Assembly (NCBI GenBank): GCA_003455715.1 | Contig: DMQJ01000128.1 | Location: forward strand, 388 to 12,415 | Length of the DNA: 12,028 nucleotides | Direction of reading: 5' to 3' | Source of the DNA: Acidimicrobiaceae bacterium | Lineage (GTDB): Bacteria; Actinomycetota; Acidimicrobiia; Acidimicrobiales; Ilumatobacteraceae | Part shown: positions 1 through 5,856 of the stretch, piece by piece | Layout of the letters: every line of letters starts with the position of its first letter | How positions within the stretch are numbered: position 1 is the stretch's first letter | Translations under genes and position numbers: made by a program | Notes under the pieces: model-generated | The model's database searches: none | What the model saw: only the letters and a program-made list of their open reading frames with translations | Told to the model about the DNA's origin: nothing

Positions 1-291
1 TCGCGCTCACCCTCGCCCACCGAGACCATCCTCGGTGAGATGGCGAGTGGTGCGGCCGACGCCGCCGAGCCCGCAGCCATCGCTGCCAGGCTCGGCTTCG
101 AGGCGATGGACACGGGCGACTTGGAGACCTTCGTCGATCAGGCCATTGCCGCCGACCCCGATGCCTGGGCAAAGTTCTGCAACGGCGACGGCAAAGCCAT
201 GGGTGCCCTCGTGGGCCTGGTGATGAAGGCCAGCAAAGGCAAAGCCGACGGCAAAGCCGTCACCGCCCTGCTCAACCAGAAGAAGGGCTGA
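1..291 (+). CDS. gatB: Aspartyl/glutamyl-tRNA amidotransferase subunit B, C-terminal end (partial)
   Basis: The frame is open from the first base and ends at TGA 289-291, so only the last 96 residues are present. The tail (NGDGKAMGALVGLVMKASKG followed by KADGKAVTALLN) is the typical end of the GatB/YqeY-like helical domain, which contacts tRNA. In the GatCAB complex GatB activates and transamidates Glu-tRNA(Gln) or Asp-tRNA(Asn) in the cytoplasm, giving Gln-tRNA(Gln) or Asn-tRNA(Asn). The catalytic N-terminal part lies outside the window. The upstream segment also carries the family pattern of small helical repeats (AAIAARLGFEAMDTGDLETF). This is a core translation gene and marks the left edge of the accessory block. 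No clear hairpin terminator follows the stop. Confidence 0.88.
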   Translation, partial: SRSPSPTETILGEMASGAADAAEPAAIAARLGFEAMDTGDLETFVDQAIAADPDAWAKFCNGDGKAMGALVGLVMKASKGKADGKAVTALLNQKKG

Positions 292-384
292 GCACCGCGG
301 GCGGCGGCGAAGGCACTCCTGCGTCTCTCTCCTGCGTCCACTTTGCGTAGTTAGAGATCTACCCTCCGTGGGCTCTTGAGATGA

Positions 385-413
385 TTGACAGCTTTCGGCT
401 TGTGCCGTAGGGT
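385..413 (+). promoter_or_regulatory. Candidate sigma-70-type promoter for cassette 1
   Basis: A perfect -35 box TTGACA (385-390) is followed after 17 bases by TAGGGT (408-413), which fits the TAnnnT pattern of an actinobacterial -10 box. The implied transcript start is near 420, about 29 bases ahead of the GTG at 449. This is a motif reading only. Confidence 0.5.
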
Positions 414-437
414 GCCGCCGTCATCCTTCTTCTCGCC

Positions 438-442
438 GGGAG
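438..442 (+). promoter_or_regulatory. Ribosome binding site deciding the GTG 449 start
   Basis: GGGAG lies 6 bases ahead of GTG 449-451. It supports starting the metallopeptidase-like gene there, in a frame different from the one that carries its C-terminal half. It is the main reason to read the gene as frameshifted rather than as a short intact frame starting at TTG 385. Confidence 0.5.
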
Positions 443-448
443 CTAGCC

Positions 449-837
449 GTGGCCAATGGGGGCACCTGCACCAATTGGACGCAGATGTGGATCTGTGTGA
501 TGCCCGAAGGCAACTCATTAGATGGTGTACTCTACAGCAAGGGCGGTACGACGATCGGAACGTGTATTTGACGAATGACGAAACCGTCTTGGATGACACG
601 GAGGAGGCTCGTGGAGTACGGGAGCATGAGTTGCGCCATACATTTCAATGGGCCGCCGCTGAGCAGTACTGTGCCTTCAACTTTGCGGCGCTTCCCTGCA
701 CCTCTGTGAGCTCCGCGCAAACCATCTCTGGTGCATTCGCTGGATTCTATGCTCTGGAGTTTGCGGCGTACGGAGAATGCAACGCATATGAGGCTTGGGC
801 AGGCTACGAGTCGGGGCGTTACGCGCAATGTTATTGA
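449..837 (+). pseudogene. Metallopeptidase-like (HELRH) toxin-tip protein, frameshifted
   Basis: The gene seems to start at GTG 449 behind GGGAG and reads VANGGTCTNWTQMWICVMPE and on to SKGGTTIG. It then meets TGA 569-571. One frame over, the sequence continues naturally as NVYLTNDETVL, EHELRHTFQW and AYEAWAGYESG, ending at TGA 835-837. Restoring one base near 557-560 (ATCGGAACGTG) joins the halves as TTIG-NVYLTND. The second half has an HExxH-like zinc motif (HELRH) followed by a possible third-ligand glutamate in a FE..AG(Y/L)E.G.Y-type context. I recall this pattern from small domains at the ends of actinobacterial RHS and polymorphic-toxin proteins. There is no signal peptide and no RHS core. 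It overlaps the next gene by 10 bases. A sequencing error would also explain the shift. The activity is unproven. Confidence 0.6.
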
Positions 838-1355
838 GGTCGTTCATCGTCGTAGCGGCGGTTCTAATTGCCTCTTGCGCGCCGGATCGTAAGCTAGATG
901 AAGATCTGACAGCAAGGTCCGAATTCGGAGTACTGAGGCTTTCGGACAATGGCTTCGCGATTGTGCTGTACCCCTGTGAGCGTGCACTGATCTCATCGGT
1001 CCAACTGCGTGTGTCGGGGTGGAGTGGAACAGAAACAGTAGCCGAGATCGTGTTCGCCGAACCGATTGAGTCAAATACGCTGCTGGTGCGAGTGGATTCG
1101 AGCGCTGGATGGAACGTCCTGTTACCCGCCGACTTTGAGGCGTTTGCGAACCCTAGTTATCTCGTCACCCCTGGCTCAGGAGAACACTATTCAATCTCTG
1201 CCACTCGTGACGATGGCTCCGTCGTTACGGGAGGGTCGCGCCTGAGTTCTCGATTCGCGTTTCCGGTCGGCTCTATCGGCCTGCCGTCTGGCAACTACGA
1301 CCCCGAAAAGAGCCGGTGCCCTGACGGGACGCAAGCTTGGACTTTCACGAGCTGA
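828..1355 (+). CDS. Lipoprotein, candidate immunity partner of the HELRH protein
   Basis: I chose ATG 828, not the in-frame ATG 795, because it begins a clean lipoprotein signal peptide: MLLRSFIVVAAVLIASC, with the lipobox cysteine at residue 17. The 175-aa product should be exported and anchored to the outer face of the membrane. The mature part is predicted to be mostly beta (VQLRVSGWSG, NTLLVRVDSSAGWNVLLP) and contains two further cysteines. No family is recognised. The start overlaps the end of the HELRH gene by 10 bases (ATG 828, TGA 835-837), so the two are probably translated together. Tight downstream pairing of this kind is usual for immunity genes of exported toxins, hence the suggested role, which is inference only. 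There is no strong Shine-Dalgarno before ATG 828. Confidence 0.65.
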   Translation: MLLRSFIVVAAVLIASCAPDRKLDEDLTARSEFGVLRLSDNGFAIVLYPCERALISSVQLRVSGWSGTETVAEIVFAEPIESNTLLVRVDSSAGWNVLLPADFEAFANPSYLVTPGSGEHYSISATRDDGSVVTGGSRLSSRFAFPVGSIGLPSGNYDPEKSRCPDGTQAWTFTS

Positions 1356-1360
1356 AGCAG

Positions 1361-1381
1361 GTCTGTCAGACTCTGACAGAC
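1361..1381. repeat. Perfect 21-bp palindrome resembling two facing IS256-type ends
   Basis: The arms GTCTGTCAGA (1361-1370) and TCTGACAGAC (1372-1381) flank a single C. Each arm resembles the right tip of the IS256 element nearby (GGGTCTGTCAGG). It begins 5 bases after the lipoprotein stop, so it could also fold as an 8-bp stem with a 5-base loop and act as a terminator. No T run follows. Confidence 0.6.
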
Positions 1382-1385
1382 GGCC

Positions 1386-1431
1386 AGTTCCCTCGGTGAG
1401 CGCGCGGTGCCGGTCATGATGATCGGTGCTG
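1386..1431 (+). repeat. Dispersed 46-bp repeat, copy 1
   Basis: This segment matches the reverse complement of 8643-8688 without gaps at about 36 of 46 positions. The best part is the 3' half, CCGGTCATGATG then GGTGCTG. The two copies lie in inverted orientation on either side of cassettes 2-5. The identity of the repeat (IS end, REP-like element or terminator) is unknown. Confidence 0.5.
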
Positions 1432-1445
1432 TCACATCGCTCTCA

Positions 1446-1469
1446 GGGTCTGTCGGATTGTTTGTGTAA
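1446..1469 (+). repeat. IS256-family left terminal inverted repeat
   Basis: It begins GGGTCTGTCGG and ends TTTGTGTAA. It pairs with 2835-2858, with 18 of 24 positions identical. Confidence 0.8.
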
Positions 1470-1482
1470 CCGGTCGTGATGG

Positions 1483-2784
1483 TCATTGGTTGACGGCCTC
1501 GATGCGGTCACCGTAGTGGATGGTGAGGGTGTTGAGGATTTGCTTCCAGCCGGCGATGCGGCCGGTCATGTTCTCTCGGTTCTTCTTGCGGTGGATCGCG
1601 ATCAGGTAGAGGACCTTCATCGCGGCTTGCTCGTTGGGGAAGTGACCGCGTTGTCGCACGCCGCGGCGCAGGCGGGCGTTCATCGACTCGATCGCGTTGG
1701 TGGTGTAGACGATGGTGCGCAGCTCGGTGGGGAACTCGAGGAAGGGCACGAAGTCGTCCCACATGCGATGCCACATGTCGATCAACGCCGGATACTTGAC
1801 TGCCCAGCGGTCGGCGAACGTTTCGAACTCAACTGCGGCGGCTTCGACTGTGGGGGCGGTGTAGATCTTGCGGAGCCCGCGTGTGATCGGCTGCCAGTCG
1901 GCCTTGGATGCGTAGCGCAGGCTGTTGCGCACGAGATGAACGACACAGGTTTGCACGGTCGATTTCGGCCACACTGTGCGCACCGCGTCGGGGAGCCCTT
2001 TGAGGCCGTCGCAGCACACGATCAACGCGTCGAGCACGCCGCGGTTGCGGAGCTCGGTGAGCATCGTCATCCATTGCTTGGAACCTTCGCCACCGGTCGG
2101 GCCGAGCCACATGCCCAGCACGTCGCGTTCGCCGGCGAGGTTGACGCCGATGGCCACGTAGACGGGCCGGTTGGCGACCTGGGCGTCGCGGACCTTGATG
2201 AAGATCGCGTCGATCACTGGAAGCCAAGGGCGATCCAGCGGCCGGTTCTGCCAGGCGACCATGTCCGCGACGATCGAGTCGGTGATCTTCGAGATCGTTT
2301 CGCGCGACAACTCGGTCGCGTAGATCTCCTCCAAGTGGGCCTGGATCTCACCCGTAGTCATCCCTTTCGCGTAGAGCGAGATCACCATCTCCGAGAACCC
2401 TTCGAGACGACGGGTGTGCTTGGCGACCGTGACGGGATCGAACGTCGAGTTGCGGTCCCGCGGCATCTGCACCTCCACCGGGCCGACATCGGTGATCACC
2501 GTTTTCGGGTAGGAGCCGTTGCGAGAGTTGCCCGACCCGCGGTCATCGACCGCGTAGGGTTCGTAACCGAGATGGTCATCGAGTTCGATGTTCAGCCCGG
2601 CCTGCAAGATGTTTGCCACCAGCGACGGCAACAACCCGCCCTGACCGGTCAACGCGACACCCTCGTTACGCGCCCGATCGACGAGCAGACGGGCGATCTC
2701 AGCCAACCCCGGCTCATCACCCGGCATCACCGCCGGCACTGCCGGCAACCGCGAACCTCGTTCGTTGATACTCGACATGGACAT
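1483..2784 (-). CDS. IS256-family (Mutator-type) DDE transposase
   Basis: The 433-aa product catalyses cut-and-paste or copy-out movement of the surrounding element. The DDE triad is visible as D192 (VIDAIFIKVRD), D259 (LIVCCDGLKG) and E366 (TTNAIESMNARLRR). The C-x2-H motif between the second D and the E (TCVVHLVR, C280 and H283) and the C-terminal basic stretch HRKKNRENM are characteristic of the family. Length and both ends look normal, so the enzyme is probably functional. The start ATG 2782-2784 (read on the minus strand) has AAAGG a few bases upstream. The coding strand opposes every other gene in the array. A 714-codon open frame on the opposite strand is only its antisense shadow. Confidence 0.95.
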   Translation of the reverse strand: MSMSSINERGSRLPAVPAVMPGDEPGLAEIARLLVDRARNEGVALTGQGGLLPSLVANILQAGLNIELDDHLGYEPYAVDDRGSGNSRNGSYPKTVITDVGPVEVQMPRDRNSTFDPVTVAKHTRRLEGFSEMVISLYAKGMTTGEIQAHLEEIYATELSRETISKITDSIVADMVAWQNRPLDRPWLPVIDAIFIKVRDAQVANRPVYVAIGVNLAGERDVLGMWLGPTGGEGSKQWMTMLTELRNRGVLDALIVCCDGLKGLPDAVRTVWPKSTVQTCVVHLVRNSLRYASKADWQPITRGLRKIYTAPTVEAAAVEFETFADRWAVKYPALIDMWHRMWDDFVPFLEFPTELRTIVYTTNAIESMNARLRRGVRQRGHFPNEQAAMKVLYLIAIHRKKNRENMTGRIAGWKQILNTLTIHYGDRIEAVNQ

Positions 2785-2834
2785 GATCCTTTCTCGCCCC
2801 AGACCACAGGTCCAGAGCGTTCAGATCACGCCGC

Positions 2835-2858
2835 TTACACAGAATTCCTGACAGACCC
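2835..2858 (-). repeat. IS256-family right terminal inverted repeat
   Basis: On the plus strand it runs from TTACACAGAATTC to CAGACCC. Its reverse complement starts GGGTCTGTCAGG and matches the left end. Confidence 0.8.
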
Positions 2859-3630
2859 GGAGGGTTCGTGCACGAACTGTTCCGACTTCCAGAAGGTGAA
2901 AAACTTCAAGGCGTATCTCCTGGATCCGTATCACGATCTGGTGGGTCAGACCATCGCGAAACGTTCGAATGCCAGCTTTGAGAAGGGATGCGGCGGTTCC
3001 GGTGGGACTCCGGATTTATGCCGCCCCGGGCATCAGCCGATGCCGATCGGTGAGGTGAAGTACGACTCGGCATTCGGGGAGTCCTCAGGTGCCATTCAGC
3101 TCCGCCGGTACCAGCGGCTTCGATCGGATGGTGTCACTGTTCGTCGTGGTGAGTTTGGTCCGGCCGGGAGCATCGGCGTGACGATGCCGGGTGTTGGCAG
3201 CCTTTCCATCACCTATCGAGAGTCTGCTGCGACGGACAGTTTGTATCTCTATCAGGTGACGACTTGGAACACGGGCACGATGCTGCGGATGCGGGACGCT
3301 GTGTACGCGGAGAACGCTCGCCTCGGCTCTGAACGTCAACTCCAGAATGCACGGGCCGGCAACGGCGATGCTGCGTATCAACCGTCAGAAACGCTGCTGG
3401 GTGCTGGCGTCGGTCAGCCGACGATACTGCACTCTGGAGGGTTCGGCTCGGGCTGGGTCGCGGGACAAATGGTTCATCCTGTGCAGTCGGTGAGCCCCGC
3501 TGCGATGAACACAACGATCAGCGCACCGACACGTGGCCAGAGTGTCGTCGCCAATGTGATCCAGTTCCCGCAGTCTGTTGGCAACGCCCCTCGCGGTGGA
3601 TGTGGTTCGGAATGCAAGGCCGCAGCATGA
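2859..3630 (+). pseudogene. C-terminal fragment of a PD-(D/E)XK nuclease-like toxin, 5'-truncated at the IS256 element
   Basis: The frame runs out of the insertion sequence with no credible start and ends at TGA 3628-3630, leaving about 256 residues. Near the front are C.NCSDFQKVKNF, then TPDLC, then GEVKYDSAFG and GAIQLRRYQRL. The D of PD (codon 3013) and the E and K of EVK (codons 3052 and 3058) are 13 and 15 residues apart, matching the PD-...-(D/E)XK catalytic signature. The trailing QLRRYQ fits restriction-endonuclease-fold toxins found at the tips of RHS and other polymorphic toxins. The last 120 or so residues are low in complexity (Gly, Ser, Ala, Gln) and unassigned. Its N-terminal part, presumably with an RHS core, is absent from the window. 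An ATGA overlap links it to the next gene, the likely immunity gene. Confidence 0.65.
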
Positions 3631-4610
3631 GCGACGCGCTGGAGGTGGAGTTGTTTGTGGAGTTCGCGTGGGCGGCAGATCCGGGTCTGGATGATGTGGA
3701 GTTGGCGGCGAGGGTGCTTGAGTGCCGGTCGATGGTCGAGTTGATGGGGAACCCGAAGTGGCGTCGGAACGGCCGGTATCTGGCGCTGCATGACGGGCGC
3801 GCCCGGCAGCAACGGATCCGCGGGTCGTGGCCCGAGGCGCTCGCTGCGGCGAGGGACTGGCCGCGGGCACACGTCACCTGCGAGGTTGGACTGCTTGGCT
3901 CGCCAGCCCATGCGATCGGCCCGATCCTGTGTGCTGCGACCAGTGATCCGAACGGGATGAGGTTGAGCCTCAGTGTTCGGACGGTTGGGATGTCGTTGAG
4001 TGAGGTGGATGGGTGGTTTGGTGTGATTGTTGAGGATCTCGGGTCGTTGGCGGCGCTGGGGGTGCCGTTGGTGGGCACTGTTCGCTGGTATCACGGGCAG
4101 AACCCGCGATCGTTCGAGTACATGCATCAGGGTGTGGGTGGTCCGCCGATGGTGTCGTATTGGCCGGCGTTGTGGCTGCCTCACTCCACGGTCGCAGTGT
4201 TGGACCTGGAGGTGGGGCGGCAAGCTGGTTGGTTGCGTGATGGCGGCCCGAATGGGGTGGTGGTGCGGTTCGCGGAGTCGGTGACGTCGGTTGTCGATGA
4301 TGATCGGCGCCGTTGGCGTGCATGGTTGGAGCCGGTGCTGGACTTGAACTTCGGTGGGAACTACCTGCCGTCGGAACTGGAGGTTCGCCCGCCGGAAGTG
4401 TTGCCGGAGGATTGGCGTACGGAGCCTGCGCGAGTCTGGGGGGCGCCATCGGTGACCCACATCGTGTTGGCTCCGAGTGTGGACCCGGCGATCGAGCGGC
4501 TGGTCGAAAGGTATGGGGCGATGGGCGAGGCAGACTTTCCCGAGGGGCCGGATTCGCTGAAGGATCTGGCCAATGACGTGGTCGACCTCGACCCCCCGGA
4601 CGCGACGTGA
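3627..4610 (+). CDS. Soluble 327-aa protein, candidate immunity to the nuclease-like toxin
   Basis: The start ATG 3627 overlaps the upstream stop (ATGA) and has AAGG seven bases ahead. An in-frame alternative at 3600 lies inside the upstream gene. There is no signal peptide or membrane segment. The protein is acidic and rich in tryptophan (FVEFAWAADPG, NPKWRRNGRYLAL, SYWPALWLPHSTV, VLDLEVGRQAGWL, EDWRTEPARVWGAP). A cytoplasmic acidic protein encoded directly after a nuclease toxin is the usual arrangement for a nuclease inhibitor. I cannot place it in a named family. The position and a vague resemblance to large Imm-type proteins partnered with REase-fold toxins are the only clues. Its stop overlaps the start of the next RHS tip (GTGA), so it joins cassettes 2 and 3. 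Confidence 0.7.
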   Translation: MSDALEVELFVEFAWAADPGLDDVELAARVLECRSMVELMGNPKWRRNGRYLALHDGRARQQRIRGSWPEALAAARDWPRAHVTCEVGLLGSPAHAIGPILCAATSDPNGMRLSLSVRTVGMSLSEVDGWFGVIVEDLGSLAALGVPLVGTVRWYHGQNPRSFEYMHQGVGGPPMVSYWPALWLPHSTVAVLDLEVGRQAGWLRDGGPNGVVVRFAESVTSVVDDDRRRWRAWLEPVLDLNFGGNYLPSELEVRPPEVLPEDWRTEPARVWGAPSVTHIVLAPSVDPAIERLVERYGAMGEADFPEGPDSLKDLANDVVDLDPPDAT

Positions 4611-5665
4611 GGCCGTGCCAGTCTCCCGTGCCTACCCTCATCTACCTCAACAACCGCTACCACGACCCAGCGTTGGCCGCATTCGTATCCGTCGACCCGT
4701 TGGTGGGGAAGACTGGCGAGCCGTACTTGTATGCGGGCGGCAGTCCTTCTACGAAGATGGATCCGACTGGTTTGTTCTGGGAGTGTGACTCGCGGGCTTT
4801 GGTGTGTAGTGATCTTGGTTTCACCTTGGCGACGTCTCATGCGGCCAGCAGCGCAGGTCAGCACTCCGGCACCCAGAACCAGAGTGCGGATGGTCTACCT
4901 CGCCGCGATTTAGACTTCGAGGCTGACACGAACGCGATCGTCTACCGCTGCATCAACACCTGGCATAACTGTGCGGGGACGAACGATGGGGGTGTCACTG
5001 GTGCAGTCGCCGGCTACTTGATGGGGCTGATCGAGGCGGGGCTGCTGTCCGTGTATACCGACCCCTATGCGGGCGCCCAGTCGTTGTCGCTTGCGGATGG
5101 GGTGCCGGGCAACAACGCGTTCGTCGTGACTGCGACCGGCAACGCCGGGGACTTCATGCTCACCCTCAACACCTACCATCGCGGGTACGCGGAAGCGTGG
5201 AGCGAGCTTGCGGGTCCGTTGCAGGTGGTTCTGACCGGCGTTGCGATCTTGGGGTACCTGGCGTGTCCGTTCACTGGCGTTGGCTGTGCGGTCGGTGCTG
5301 CTGCCAGCTCTGGGGCTGCTGGCCTGGGGGTGGTCTCCACGGTGATGGCTTGCGGAGCGGAGGTTGCGTCTTTGGACTGCGGGGTCGCTGCGTTGGGTAC
5401 TGCGATCGACGCCGCGACGTTCGGTGCCGGCGTGTTCGCAAGAGCTCGTTGGGCAACAGGCGCCACGAGGGCGGGTAACAGTGCCATCGACTACGGTCGG
5501 GCCCTGACCGTGCCGGGGTCTTCCGATGCTCTGGCGTTGTACGTCGAGGTGATGACGGAGAGTGGCGGAGCGATCATGGAGTTCGGGCTCAGCGCGATCC
5601 CAACGGGGGATGGCGACGAGATTGGGTTCACGCAGACGACGAGGTTCATCGGGGTGGGAGGATGA
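4607..5665 (+). CDS. Orphan RHS tip: RHS core plus cysteine-rich apolar C-terminal domain
   Basis: GTG 4607 overlaps the previous stop (GTGA). After 12 residues the RHS repeat-associated core spans residues 13-56: YLNNRYHDPALAAF, VSVDPLVGKTG, MDPTGL. The Arg and two Asp residues linked to RHS autoproteolysis (R17, D30, D52) are all present. The variable domain follows (57-352). It has C-x6-C pairs (C60/C67, C115/C122, C220/C227), further cysteines at 249 and 258, an apolar stretch at 204-277 that could form two or more membrane helices, and a C-terminal motif PTGDG...TTRFI. The same features recur in the tip at 7287-8408. Only a short piece of the RHS shell exists, so alone it could be neither encapsulated nor exported in the normal way. 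Expected role: the toxic end of an RHS effector acting at a membrane or outside the cytoplasm. This is inference. Confidence 0.8.
   Translation: MRPCQSPVPTLIYLNNRYHDPALAAFVSVDPLVGKTGEPYLYAGGSPSTKMDPTGLFWECDSRALVCSDLGFTLATSHAASSAGQHSGTQNQSADGLPRRDLDFEADTNAIVYRCINTWHNCAGTNDGGVTGAVAGYLMGLIEAGLLSVYTDPYAGAQSLSLADGVPGNNAFVVTATGNAGDFMLTLNTYHRGYAEAWSELAGPLQVVLTGVAILGYLACPFTGVGCAVGAAASSGAAGLGVVSTVMACGAEVASLDCGVAALGTAIDAATFGAGVFARARWATGATRAGNSAIDYGRALTVPGSSDALALYVEVMTESGGAIMEFGLSAIPTGDGDEIGFTQTTRFIGVGG
4643..4774 (+). repeat. RHS core repeat, copy 1 (132 bp)
   Basis: This encodes YLNNRYHDP to DPTGL, 44 codons. It aligns without gaps to 5937-6068 and 7434-7565. A 24-bp block (4645-4668, CCTCAACAAC ... 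CACGACCC) is identical in all three copies. Confidence 0.85.
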
Positions 5666-5856
5666 TCGTCCTTGTGGTTCTCGGCGCGATCGGTCTCTTG
5701 ATTGCTCGGGCGGGCCGTTTGTCGTTTGGGCGACCGGGTCCGCCCTCGAAGGCCGATGCAACGTGGGTGGGTTTGCAGACCTTTGTGTTTGTGTGGGGCT
5801 CGGTCTTCCTGTTCGTGGTGGGCCTGGTCGGCTTGGTGGTGCAGGCGCTCAGGTGA
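5662..5856 (+). CDS. 64-aa two-helix membrane protein, candidate immunity for the upstream tip
   Basis: ATG 5662 overlaps the tip's stop (ATGA), with GGGAGG immediately before it. The protein has two hydrophobic segments, residues 2-15 (IVLVVLGAIGLLIA) and about 36-60 (VGLQTFVFVWGSVFLFVV onward). A basic, proline-rich loop joins them (RAGRLSFGRPGPPSK), so the loop is predicted to face the cytoplasm. It matches no family I know. The related tip at 7287-8408 is also followed by a tiny two-helix protein, so this is probably a matched pair. A membrane-resident partner fits a toxin that acts on or in the membrane. Its stop TGA 5854-5856 overlaps the next start, GTG 5853. Confidence 0.7.
   Translation: MIVLVVLGAIGLLIARAGRLSFGRPGPPSKADATWVGLQTFVFVWGSVFLFVVGLVGLVVQALR

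Larger units (their letters stand above)
1446..2858 (-). mobile_element. Complete IS256-family insertion sequence (1413 bp)
   Basis: The element is bounded by imperfect terminal inverted repeats beginning GGGTCTGTC (1446) and, on the other strand, GGGTCTGTC (2858). They match at 18 of the first 24 positions, with weaker similarity reaching GTGTAA.CGG and CGTGAT further in. It encodes one full-length transposase on the minus strand. The flanks show no target-site duplication: the 8 bases to the left are CGCTCTCA and to the right GGAGGGTT. The gene to the right is truncated exactly at the element boundary, which suggests that DNA next to the element was deleted or rearranged. Confidence 0.85.

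Noticed and set aside
292..384. Possible terminator after gatB
   Set aside because: It is GC-rich, but no clean stem-loop followed by a T run could be found, and no other feature was seen.
385..556. TTG 385 start for an intact 150-aa HELRH protein
   Set aside because: The resulting N-terminal part is unlike protein of this type, while the alternative frame from GTG 449 has a ribosome binding site and sensible sequence. TTG 385 also coincides with the -35 box.
1486..2858. Very long plus-strand open frame running opposite the transposase
   Set aside because: It is antisense to a well-supported IS256 transposase. Its His/Asp/Val/Gly-rich sequence is typical of a high-GC shadow frame. Only the portion after 2858 was kept, as the nuclease-like fragment.
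3474..4460. Minus-strand open frame of 328 codons
   Set aside because: It is Arg/Pro/His-rich without recognisable motifs. It lies opposite the coherent plus-strand chain with ATGA/GTGA overlaps.
5562..5852. In-frame upstream extension of the RHS tip at 5853
   Set aside because: It crosses the end of the previous tip and the whole 64-aa membrane gene. The GTGA overlap at 5853 is a better start.
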